From Spirochaetaceae bacterium (GTDB lineage Bacteria; Spirochaetota; Spirochaetia; Treponematales; Rectinemataceae): DNA of 27,706 nt. The translations under genes and the position numbers were made by a program. Each line of letters starts with the position of its first letter. Position 1 is the first letter of the stretch. This document shows positions 16,471 to 23,950 of this stretch, in pieces. The notes under the pieces were generated by a model. That model was given only the letters and a program-made list of their open reading frames with translations, did no database searches and was not told the origin of the DNA. The DNA is taken from contig DMNL01000140.1 in the NCBI GenBank assembly GCA_003452735.1, positions 1 to 27,706 on the forward strand, written 5' to 3'.

Positions 16471-16941
16471 TCATCCTTTCATTTCCTGATCAGAATTATG
16501 CTCTGAATCCACACAGAATCCATTGAAATTGCAGACTTTGCATTCCTCACCAGGGCAGGAAAAGAACGACTTTTTTTCTTTTATCGTTATAATGTTTGCT
16601 TCGATTTGGGCAATGCGATTCTGTGCTTCTTTGATTCTAGTCTCTTCTTCCTTTTTTTGGTCCTCGTAGCTCTGTATAAGAAGAAGTCGGCATTTTTCAC
16701 CACTTGGATCTTCGCTAAATAAGATGAAGAATTCACGGATTTGGCCGAGAGTGAGATCCAGCGATTTAAGTTCTTCAATCCTCTTTAATCGTACGATGGC
16801 ATCAGCTGGGTAGCGTCTATGGAGGCCTTCAGTGCGATTGCTTGCTTCTATGAGGCCAAGTTCTTCATAGTAGCGAATAGTTCGCGCCGTAACCCCAAAA
16901 AGTGAAGCAAGTTCACCGATCTTTAGAAGCTTTTCGGCCAA
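16471..16941 (-). CDS. MerR-family regulator with C-terminal cysteine cluster
   Basis: The product is 156 aa from TTG 16941, eight nt after AAGGGG. An in-frame GTG at 16950 abuts the same site and is less likely. Residues 5-70 form the MerR winged helix (IGELASLFGVTARTIRYYEE, then the wing around HRRYP), and a coiled-coil dimerisation helix covers about 85-122. The C-terminus carries CPGEECKVCNFNGFC, four cysteines spaced C-x4-C-x2-C-x5-C (129, 134, 137, 143), close to but not the same as the SoxR iron-sulfur motif C-x2-C-x-C-x5-C. A metal or redox ligand is likely. It is divergent from the BMP/ABC operon, with a large dyad between them that may be its operator. Confidence 0.88.
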   Translation of the reverse strand: MAEKLLKIGELASLFGVTARTIRYYEELGLIEASNRTEGLHRRYPADAIVRLKRIEELKSLDLTLGQIREFFILFSEDPSGEKCRLLLIQSYEDQKKEEETRIKEAQNRIAQIEANIITIKEKKSFFSCPGEECKVCNFNGFCVDSEHNSDQEMKG

Positions 16942-16981
16942 TGTGTACACCCCTTGAACATATTATGAAGATCGCTATACT

Positions 16982-17016
16982 AAATCTAACGTGAGATATT
17001 TTCTCACGTTAGATTT
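16982..17016. promoter_or_regulatory. Perfect 15-bp inverted repeat, probable operator
   Basis: AAATCTAACGTGAGA (16982-16996) and TCTCACGTTAGATTT (17002-17016) are exact inverted copies around the 5-nt centre TATTT. The dyad lies between the divergent merR gene and the BMP/ABC operon. Its right arm overlaps TTCTCA (17001-17006), a possible -35, followed by a 19-nt spacer and TAAGAT (17026-17031). Long 19-20-nt spacers are typical of MerR-activated promoters, although here the dyad is centred upstream of the spacer. Confidence 0.7.
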
Positions 17017-17031
17017 TAAGCTATGTAAGAT
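17001..17031 (+). promoter_or_regulatory. Candidate long-spacer promoter of the BMP/ABC operon
   Basis: TTCTCA (17001-17006) and TAAGAT (17026-17031) are 19 nt apart. The -35 begins inside the inverted repeat. An alternative -10, TATCAT at 17034-17039, has no matching -35. The AGGAGG ribosome binding site follows at 17064-17069. Confidence 0.35.
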
Positions 17032-17075
17032 TCTATCATATTTCCTGCCCTCTAGGGTATAGCAGGAGGAATCCG

Positions 17076-18080
17076 ATGCGTCGATTTATGATCGCATCTC
17101 TAGTCGTTATTCTGGCGAGTACTGCACTATGGGCACAAGCCCCCCGGATAGGCGTTTTTATTCCGGGCGCACGCGACGGAAGCCCTATCTACGATAATAT
17201 GGCAAAAGGAGCGGAACGCCTCGTCTCCGAAACACCAGGTGCAAGTATAAAAGTCATAGAGGCGGGTTTCAACCAAGCCGAATGGCAAGAAAAACTCATC
17301 TCATTCGTCGCTTCTGGAAAATTTAACATCGTCCTCACCTCCAATCCATCGATGCCAGAGCTGGTGAATGAAGCTTCCAAGCTCTTCCCAAAACAGAAGT
17401 TTATCTGCCTAGATGGTTATCTTATAGGTAATTCCAATGTATATTCCGCACTATACAACCAACTCGAGCAAGGCTATATCACAGGATATCTTTCAGGGCT
17501 TGTCTCTACCTCTGGCATGAAAGGCACAAACCCGGAAAAAAAAATCGGCATGATCATAGGTCAGAATTATCCGGCAATGGAAAAAATGATAATTCCTGGT
17601 ATTCTAAAAGGGCTTAGGGCCATTGATCCTGCTTTTCAGCTCGACATCCGTGTGCTCGGAAACTGGTTCGATGCTGCTAAAGCTGCAGAATTGAGTCGTA
17701 GTCTATATGCTCAGGGCGCAGACATCATATTGCCAATCTGTGGATCAGCAAGCCAAGGCGCTGTCAGAGTTGCTCAAGAGACCGGAAAGTATCTCGTATT
17801 CTTCGATGACGATGAATTTGCACGTGCTCCCGACAATATTCTTGGATGCACTATTCTGCATCAGGAAGAACTCGCCTACCGCAGTTTGAAAGCAGCAATC
17901 GAAGGGAAACTGCCCTTTGGAAAGGCCGAAATAGTGGGTATGAAAGAGGGATACATAGAATTCTTGAACAAGAATCCTTCTTATATCAAAAATGTACCAG
18001 AATCTATTCGTATAAAGGTCGATGCAGTAATCCAATCGATCAAATCGGGTCAACTTACCTTCGCGGTTCCTTCATTGTAA
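17076..18080 (+). CDS. BMP-family periplasmic substrate-binding protein of ABC importer
   Basis: The 334-aa protein begins with a signal peptide (MRRFMIASLVVILASTALWA) that fits signal peptidase I cleavage after Ala20 or Ala22. No lipobox cysteine is present, so it should be soluble in the periplasm, unlike lipoproteins such as PnrA/TmpC. The rest is a BMP (Med) fold: GARDGSPIYDNMAKGAERL at the N-terminal binding loop, IGMIIGQNYPAMEKMI, GADIILPICGSASQGAV and LVFFDDDEF. BMP proteins bind purine nucleosides or, in RfuA, riboflavin. The GSPIYDN loop lacks the D-KSFN motif of nucleoside binders, so the ligand is open. AGGAGG is six nt upstream. It heads a tight operon with the ATPase and two permeases. 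Confidence 0.9.
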   Translation: MRRFMIASLVVILASTALWAQAPRIGVFIPGARDGSPIYDNMAKGAERLVSETPGASIKVIEAGFNQAEWQEKLISFVASGKFNIVLTSNPSMPELVNEASKLFPKQKFICLDGYLIGNSNVYSALYNQLEQGYITGYLSGLVSTSGMKGTNPEKKIGMIIGQNYPAMEKMIIPGILKGLRAIDPAFQLDIRVLGNWFDAAKAAELSRSLYAQGADIILPICGSASQGAVRVAQETGKYLVFFDDDEFARAPDNILGCTILHQEELAYRSLKAAIEGKLPFGKAEIVGMKEGYIEFLNKNPSYIKNVPESIRIKVDAVIQSIKSGQLTFAVPSL

Positions 18081-18081
18081 T

Positions 18082-19677
18082 ATGCTCCCTATGCTCGCGG
18101 TAAGGATGCAGGGAATTTGCAGACGCTATTACCCTAGAGGAGTCCACGCAAATGATGGTGCTTCGCTCGAGGTCGAAAAAGGCAGTATTCATGCCATCGT
18201 TGGAGAAAATGGAGCAGGTAAAACTACTCTAATGAAGATATTAGCTGGCCTTGATCTTCCTGATGAAGGAAGCATTGAAATCGAAGGAAGGCTTGTAAAA
18301 ATCGAATCGCCTAGCAAGGCTCAGGCCCTTGGAATTGGCATGGTTCAACAGCATTTCCTGATATTCGATGAGTTGAGTGCTGCAGAGAACATTTTCTTTG
18401 GCATAGAGCCTATTCGAAACAATAAGATTTCCAGATTAGCAGGCATTGTTGACTCGCAGGAGCTAAATACCAGAGCTCAGCAGCTTGCTACAGAATATGG
18501 ATTTGCCATCGATCCATCGGCGCCTGCTGCTTCCTTGAGCATCGGTGCTCGTCAGCAGATCGAAATATTGCGCCAACTTGCGCGCCATGCAAAGATCTTA
18601 ATTCTCGATGAACCCAGTTCTGTACTCACAGAACAAGAGACAAGGGTACTCTTTGAAAAACTATCCGATATAAGGCGCTTGGGTCACACTATTATCCTCG
18701 TTACTCACAAAATCCATGAGGTAATGCAGATAGCTGATAGGGTAACCATAATGCGTCAGGGAAGGACAATAGGAACCTATGATATATCTGCGACCACCCT
18801 TCAAAAACTTACATCGCTTATCATGGGAGAAGGTTCAATCGAAGAAAAACAAGAACCTATAGAGAAGTCTCAAATAGATAAGTCTAAAATAGAGAGGTCT
18901 CAAAAAAATCCTTTAGTATTGGGTGTCGATGGAATGACCGTTCGTCGTCCTCGATATTATGGAATTGGCCTTTCAGATATATCCTTCGAGGTACATGCCG
19001 GCGAAATCCTAGGCATTTGTGCATTGAGCGGCAATGGTCTAGATGATCTCGAAAATGCACTTGCTGCATTTCAATCACCATCTTTTGGAACTTTTATCTT
19101 CGATGGTCATCATATAGAGCCCCATAATTATCGAAGATATCAAAGTTTGTTTCAAAAGGGACTTATTGCCTACCTACCATCGGATCGCATAAAAAGAGGA
19201 CTCGCCTCTTCTCTTTCCGTACGAGATAATTTCATAGCTCTTTCGAGACATGACTTTTTCCCCAAAGGCTGGATTCTAGAAAATGCTGCACAACAAGCAA
19301 TTTTAGATGCGATTCGTTCCTTCGAGATAAATGCCCTCCCCGATCAACCTGCAGGTGAGCTCTCTGGTGGCAATATTCAAAAATTGGCCATTGCTCGCCT
19401 TTTTTCTCGAGACTTCCCTAAACTTTTTATTCTATGCGAACCGACCTGGAGTCTAGATATTCGTTCGGCTGAACAGACTTGCAGAAGAATTCGCCTAGCA
19501 AAAGAAGAGGGGACGGCGATTCTTCTTCTATCCTCGAATATCGACGAAATACTCGAATTGTCAGATCATATCATGGTACTCTCTCGAGGCAGACGAGTTT
19601 TGTATCAAAAAAATAGCAGTCTACTCAATAGAGCCATTATCGGTGAATACCTTCTTGGTAACAGGATTCATGGATGA
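18082..19677 (+). CDS. ABC importer ATPase with two nucleotide-binding domains (NupO-like)
   Basis: The 531-aa protein carries two ABC domains in tandem, as in the nucleoside and sugar importers NupO and RbsA. Domain 1 is intact: Walker A GENGAGKT (41-48), signature LSIGARQQ (152-159), Walker B ILILDEP and His-loop LVTHK. Domain 2 has the family's usual weakened Walker A (ALSGNGLDD), signature LSGGNIQK and LFILCEPTWSLD. The linker at 260-274 is three copies of I-[E/D]-[K/R]-S-[Q/K], matching a 15-nt DNA repeat at 18859-18903. The ATG is two bases after the upstream stop. There is no ribosome binding site, so coupling is likely; ATG 18091 is an alternative. It energises uptake through the two following permeases. 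Confidence 0.92.
   Translation: MLPMLAVRMQGICRRYYPRGVHANDGASLEVEKGSIHAIVGENGAGKTTLMKILAGLDLPDEGSIEIEGRLVKIESPSKAQALGIGMVQQHFLIFDELSAAENIFFGIEPIRNNKISRLAGIVDSQELNTRAQQLATEYGFAIDPSAPAASLSIGARQQIEILRQLARHAKILILDEPSSVLTEQETRVLFEKLSDIRRLGHTIILVTHKIHEVMQIADRVTIMRQGRTIGTYDISATTLQKLTSLIMGEGSIEEKQEPIEKSQIDKSKIERSQKNPLVLGVDGMTVRRPRYYGIGLSDISFEVHAGEILGICALSGNGLDDLENALAAFQSPSFGTFIFDGHHIEPHNYRRYQSLFQKGLIAYLPSDRIKRGLASSLSVRDNFIALSRHDFFPKGWILENAAQQAILDAIRSFEINALPDQPAGELSGGNIQKLAIARLFSRDFPKLFILCEPTWSLDIRSAEQTCRRIRLAKEEGTAILLLSSNIDEILELSDHIMVLSRGRRVLYQKNSSLLNRAIIGEYLLGNRIHG
18859..18903 (+). repeat. Three 15-nt in-frame repeats in the ABC ATPase linker
   Basis: Three adjacent imperfect units of the form ATAGAKAAGTCTMAA encode I-E-K-S-Q, I-D-K-S-K and I-E-R-S-Q. 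They lie in the charged linker between the two ATPase domains. Confidence 0.6.
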
Positions 19678-20708
19678 GAAATCAAAGGGCATTTTCGGCT
19701 ACGTTTAGAGTTCTTATGGCAGCTGCTTTTTCTATTATTCTTGCGGCAACCGTGCTTTTATTGTTTGCTGAGGACTTTAGATCTGCGTTATGGCAGTTTT
19801 TTGTAGAGCCCTTCTCGAGCCGATATTTTTTTGGAAACTACATTGCCGATACTGTGCCTCTTATAATTAGTGGCATTGGTGTCTCTATTGCCTTTCGATC
19901 TAAGAATTTTAATCTAGGAGGTGAGGGCCAGATTTATGCAGGAGCTCTCGCAGGGGGAGTTCTAGCGCTGCATGCTCCTGAAGCATTCGGTCCAGGCACA
20001 GTGTGGATTCTGGTCGCTTTTATCGGGGCCTTTATAGGAGCCATTATCGGTACAATATCTGGGCTTCTAAAAGCATATTGGCGGATTTCCGAGATGATAT
20101 CGTCCTATCTTATCTCAGCAATCATTATAAATATAAGCGATTTCTTCATCACCGGCCCGCTTCAAGACAGCACAAGCAATTTTCAAACCACGGCCCAGAT
20201 TCCTTCTGTTTTCCTTCTGCCAAGAATCTTTTCTCCTTCTAAACTAGATATCTCTATATGGCTTGCCCTCTTTCTCGTCTTGTTTTTTCATATCTTATCC
20301 AAAAAATCCAAGATGGGTTTCGAATTGAGGGTTTGCGGAGAAAACGAGGAATTTGCACGATATTGTGGCATTTCCGTTCGAGCTTACAATATCGCAGCTA
20401 TGGCCATCTCTGGCGGCATGTATGGACTATCGGGCGCTCTTCTTGTGATCGGGCCACAAGGTCGGGTCATGCGGGGTTTTTCTTCAGGTCTTGGCTGGAG
20501 TGCAATCTCAGTTGCTCTCCTTGCGCAGGGCAGAGAAACTGCCATATTGCCAGCTGCTCTTTTTATTGCATTTCTAAAAGCAGGTTCCGACCATGTCATG
20601 ATTGGATCGGGAGTTCCTTCGGAGATTATTTCTATGCTCCAGGCAACTGCGATGCTCTTTATTACAGCGCAGGTAATGCCTAAATTGTGGCAGAGGCAAA
20701 GACAATAA
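19674..20708 (+). CDS. ABC importer permease 1 (BPD_transp_2, NupP-like)
   Basis: The 344-aa integral membrane protein has about nine to ten hydrophobic segments and the landmarks of the branched-chain amino acid/nucleoside permease family. These are FNLGGEGQIYAGAL after the second helix, SYLISAIIINISD, the coupling region FELRVCGENEEFARYCGISV, and ISGGMYGLSGALLVIG. Its ATG overlaps the ATPase stop codon by four bases (ATGA), so translation is coupled. It should pair with the next gene to form the heterodimeric channel for the BMP ligand. Confidence 0.92.
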   Translation: MRNQRAFSATFRVLMAAAFSIILAATVLLLFAEDFRSALWQFFVEPFSSRYFFGNYIADTVPLIISGIGVSIAFRSKNFNLGGEGQIYAGALAGGVLALHAPEAFGPGTVWILVAFIGAFIGAIIGTISGLLKAYWRISEMISSYLISAIIINISDFFITGPLQDSTSNFQTTAQIPSVFLLPRIFSPSKLDISIWLALFLVLFFHILSKKSKMGFELRVCGENEEFARYCGISVRAYNIAAMAISGGMYGLSGALLVIGPQGRVMRGFSSGLGWSAISVALLAQGRETAILPAALFIAFLKAGSDHVMIGSGVPSEIISMLQATAMLFITAQVMPKLWQRQRQ

Positions 20709-21592
20709 TGAACTTCTCACCTATAGTCCTAATAGACTTTTTGAAATATACAATAGCCGCGGCAACACCCCTGCTTTTCGCTTCGATTGGAGGCCTTTTT
20801 TCAGAGCTTTCCGGCATGCTCAACATAGCACTAGAAGGACTTATGGCTATCGGTGCGTTTTTTGGCATGGCAGCTGCTGGTTTGACAAGTAATATCTTTT
20901 TTGGAGCTCTTGCAGCGATCCTCTCAGCCTCGCTTGCTTCAATGTTGATGGGCTTAATGATCAACAAGTTTCGAACAAATCTATTTATTACAGGCCTAGC
21001 AATCAATCTGCTTGCTCAGGGCATAACGGCAGTTTTGTCTCAATCCTGGTACCACACAAAAGCGGTCGTGGCGTTCAACATCTCGGTCGATAATCATCTA
21101 TTCCCAAGATTTATATCGCGACTTCCTTTAATAGGCCCCATTTTCTTTTCTCACTCGATGATCACTATATTTGCATGGCTATGGGTTTTGACTTCGGCTT
21201 TCATAATAAAAAATACTAAGCATGGCTTAAAAATTCGTGCAACAGGCTCCAACCCTCAGGCGGTTTCAGCTCTTGGCTTTTCTCCAGATCGGATACATAT
21301 GCAGGCTTTCCTCTGGTCTGGGGTGGGTAGCGGATTAGGCGGATATGCTTTGGGCTTGTCTATTTCTGCATTTGTGCCAAACATTATCTCAGGGCGTGGC
21401 TGGATCGCACTGGTGGCTATATACCTTGGTAGAAAAAAGCCTCTTTGGATAGCTGCATCCTGTCTCCTTTTCGCTTTTGCCGAGAGCCTTTCTAATTATA
21501 TCCAGGGATTCTCTTCAATACCGCCCTTGCTTGTCCTTGCCTTACCTTATCTAGTCACTCTTATTTCGCTTATCTTGGCTGAAAGAGAATAA
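20708..21592 (+). CDS. ABC importer permease 2 (BPD_transp_2, NupQ-like)
   Basis: From ATG 20708 the product is 294 aa; a GTG at 20687 lies inside the previous gene. The start overlaps the permease 1 stop as TAATG. About eight to ten hydrophobic segments are present. GMLNIALEGLMAIGAFFGM matches the conserved ELLNIGLEG-type motif of this permease class. IRATGSNPQAVSALGFS is the ATPase-contacting EAA-like loop. This is the last gene of the importer operon; its stop is 10 nt from the convergent HAD gene, with no visible terminator. Confidence 0.92.
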   Translation: MNFSPIVLIDFLKYTIAAATPLLFASIGGLFSELSGMLNIALEGLMAIGAFFGMAAAGLTSNIFFGALAAILSASLASMLMGLMINKFRTNLFITGLAINLLAQGITAVLSQSWYHTKAVVAFNISVDNHLFPRFISRLPLIGPIFFSHSMITIFAWLWVLTSAFIIKNTKHGLKIRATGSNPQAVSALGFSPDRIHMQAFLWSGVGSGLGGYALGLSISAFVPNIISGRGWIALVAIYLGRKKPLWIAASCLLFAFAESLSNYIQGFSSIPPLLVLALPYLVTLISLILAERE

Positions 21593-21602
21593 TAGCAAAG
21601 TT

Positions 21603-22271
21603 TTACATATAAGAAGAATTGAATTCGTCTAGAACTTTGTCGAGCTCGTAAATCGTTTTTAGGCGCCTAAAAGGAAGATCTGCAAAACGATCCATTTCAT
21701 CTTTTAGAACTGCTGGTCCTCCGATATCGACATAGCCTTTTACATACTTTGGAAGATCATCAATAAAAAGTGTTTGTTCTCGATCGAATCCTGCAGCTTC
21801 TAAAACATTTATGTAGGAGTCTGAATTGGGTTTGCCAATAAGATTGTTGAACCAGATATCGTAAATACCAGAGAAACATTCCATGATACCCAACTTATCC
21901 AGAATTCTGATCGCATGCTCCATGGGAGCATTGGTCAAGACAGCCTTTGGTATAGGTATCTTGTTCAACATTAGCTTTAGAACCATATCTGGATTGAGAC
22001 AATCTGCTTCATCCTCCGGATGAATAGTCCTAAAGTATTTTTCTGGCTCTTGAAATCCATAGTCTCGCATGAGCCACTCTAGAGTAGTGCCATATGCTTT
22101 TGCGTGCTCACGCCTAAACCTGATCGCTTCAGGAATAGAGAGTCTAAAAAAATCGGCAATAAAATGATTTATCCTCTGTGAGACTCCGTTTTCCAAGCCC
22201 GTAGCTTCGGAATACAGAGTGTTATCGAGATCGAAGAGCAAGGCGCTAATCATGTGTTTCTTTTGTATCAT
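21603..22271 (-). CDS. HAD-superfamily hydrolase, pyrimidine 5'-nucleotidase-like
   Basis: The 222-aa protein shows the HAD motifs in order: FDLDNTLY (nucleophile Asp14, acid Asp16), LTNAP (motif II), GKPNSDSY (motif III lysine) and LFIDDLPKYVKG (motif IV acidic pair). The DNTLY signature and the helical cap resemble the pyrimidine 5'-nucleotidase (SDT1/Phm8) group, which removes phosphate from UMP or CMP. ATG 22271 is the longest start; ATG 22253 gives the more usual MISALLFDLDNTLY and is equally plausible. Neither has a clear ribosome binding site. It is convergent with the importer operon and divergent from the rhomboid gene. The substrate is inferred from subfamily resemblance only. Confidence 0.82.
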   Translation of the reverse strand: MIQKKHMISALLFDLDNTLYSEATGLENGVSQRINHFIADFFRLSIPEAIRFRREHAKAYGTTLEWLMRDYGFQEPEKYFRTIHPEDEADCLNPDMVLKLMLNKIPIPKAVLTNAPMEHAIRILDKLGIMECFSGIYDIWFNNLIGKPNSDSYINVLEAAGFDREQTLFIDDLPKYVKGYVDIGGPAVLKDEMDRFADLPFRRLKTIYELDKVLDEFNSSYM

Positions 22272-22363
22272 GAATTGTATATTTGCGACAAGCGAAGCAA
22301 AAAACTAGCCTATCAGCAGATAATATGCTATTCTAGATATAGTGCTTTTAATGAGGAGCTTCT

Positions 22364-23092
22364 ATGATTCCAATTGGAGATGATAATACTTGCCGTCGCG
22401 GCAATGCTGTCATAAACTGGATTCTCATTGCTCTCAATATATTGGTTTTCATTTTCATACAGAAATTTGGCTTAGACGATTATGTAACTCTAGCGCTTGC
22501 AGCAATTCCAGAGGAGATCCTGTCGGGAAGACGATTGTTCACTTTAATAACAAGTCAGTTCACCCATGCGGGGTTTGCACATTTGATTGGGAATATGATG
22601 TTTCTTGGAATATTCGGCGATAATGTCGAATGTAGAATAGGTAAGCTCCGATATATTCTCCTTTATTTGATCTCTGGAACTATAGGAATGCTGTTGCAGA
22701 TATTACTAGCAGCTCTTGCAGGAGGCGCTGCGCTACAAATGCCCCTCGTCGGTGCCTCTGCCGCAATCTCAGGAGTGCTCGCTACATATCTGGTATTGTT
22801 TCCCGGCAATAGAGTTGTCGTGCTTCTGTTTTATTTCATACCGACCACATTTTCTGCCTGGTTCGTTATTGTAACATGGTTCTTAATGCAAATCTTAGGC
22901 GGATTGAGCGGCCTTACAGCCATTCAGAATGGAGGCACAGCCTATTTTGCACATATAGGAGGATTCTTGAGCGCTTATCTATGGGGTAAGTCCTATAAAA
23001 AGAAGGAATTAAAGCGCATTGCAGAATGGCGCAAGAGCCGTACTGCTGGCTACTCCGATGGCTTCCATTGGTGGATTGTGGACGATGATTGA
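22364..23092 (+). CDS. Rhomboid-family intramembrane serine protease
   Basis: The 242-aa membrane protein has six or more hydrophobic segments and the rhomboid catalytic set. His73 and Asn77 lie in the HLIGN motif, the nucleophile Ser132 in GASAAISG, and the base His197 in AHIGGFLSAYL. Rhomboids cut transmembrane segments of other membrane proteins. A polar C-terminal tail of about 35 residues ends in GFHWWIVDDD. GAGGAG (22353-22358) is five nt upstream of the ATG. recO starts three nt after the stop, so the two genes are probably co-transcribed and translationally linked. The cellular substrate is unknown. Confidence 0.93.
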   Translation: MIPIGDDNTCRRGNAVINWILIALNILVFIFIQKFGLDDYVTLALAAIPEEILSGRRLFTLITSQFTHAGFAHLIGNMMFLGIFGDNVECRIGKLRYILLYLISGTIGMLLQILLAALAGGAALQMPLVGASAAISGVLATYLVLFPGNRVVVLLFYFIPTTFSAWFVIVTWFLMQILGGLSGLTAIQNGGTAYFAHIGGFLSAYLWGKSYKKKELKRIAEWRKSRTAGYSDGFHWWIVDDD

Positions 23093-23095
23093 TCG

Positions 23096-23887
23096 ATGGC
23101 TCAGAGAAATGAACGATACAGAGGCCTTTTTCTCCATGCAAAGGACACGGCCCGGGGCGATAGGATTCTAACCTTTCTATGCAATGAAGGGCTACTATCG
23201 CTTTTTATGTTCGGAGGGCCAAAAAGCTCTCTCCGTTCAGCCGCTTTGCCTTTCATAGTCGCTGATGTTGAAGTATATCATGATACACGGCGGGAATTTA
23301 TAAAACTAACAGGTGCGAATGTTTTTGAAGTCTTCGATGGTATTAATAAGAGCTTTTCGCATATGCAATCGGCATGCGCAGCATCTGAATTCTTGATACG
23401 AACTTCAGCCTTCGGCGGCGAATACCCACAAGCTCTATCTATGATTACCGCACTCCTTCGTGAGCTCGCCAATGTAGATGAATCAGAAGCACTATTAGTC
23501 TTATCGGCCTTTTTCTGGAATGCTCTTTCCCCACTTGGCTTAATTCCTGATCTTTTAAGCTGCGAGAGATGTGGTAGATCTTTTTCTGAGAAGAATTCCC
23601 TGCCAGGAAAACTTTTGATAAATGAAAGCTCCTTTCTTTGTCATAACTGTGCGGAAGAATTCAGACAGATGGGACTTTCAACCTCGGCGATGCTTCCTTT
23701 TGATGAGAAGGTTCTTACATGTCTTCGTAGCATTACAAAGCTATCCTACAGCGAGGCCTTGCCTCTATTGAAATCTGCGTCTTTGCGTCCTGAGATAATT
23801 GCAATAATCGAATCACTTGCCGAATCTGCCGCGGAAGGCCCTCTGCAGAGTCTTCGGGTTTTTGGTGAGACCTTTTATGGAACTTAA
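23096..23887 (+). CDS. recO: DNA repair protein RecO
   Basis: The 263-aa protein fits RecO, which with RecR loads RecA onto SSB-coated single-stranded DNA in gap repair. The N-terminal OB fold contains YRGLFLHAKDTARGDRIL and LSLFMFGGPKSS. The helical C-terminal domain carries the zinc finger CERC (156, 159) and CHNC (182, 185). The length is normal. It begins three nt after the rhomboid stop with no strong ribosome binding site, consistent with reinitiation. The pairing with rhomboid looks incidental. Confidence 0.88.
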   Translation: MAQRNERYRGLFLHAKDTARGDRILTFLCNEGLLSLFMFGGPKSSLRSAALPFIVADVEVYHDTRREFIKLTGANVFEVFDGINKSFSHMQSACAASEFLIRTSAFGGEYPQALSMITALLRELANVDESEALLVLSAFFWNALSPLGLIPDLLSCERCGRSFSEKNSLPGKLLINESSFLCHNCAEEFRQMGLSTSAMLPFDEKVLTCLRSITKLSYSEALPLLKSASLRPEIIAIIESLAESAAEGPLQSLRVFGETFYGT

Positions 23888-23950
23888 ATTTGAAGTAAAA
23901 TAGTTTTCAATATTCGCATATTAATAAAGCAGATTCTGGAGAACATCTTA

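Noticed and set aside
16951..17075. Riboswitch upstream of the BMP operon
   Set aside because: The intergenic region is taken up by a simple palindrome and promoter-like elements; no FMN or purine riboswitch core could be recognised.
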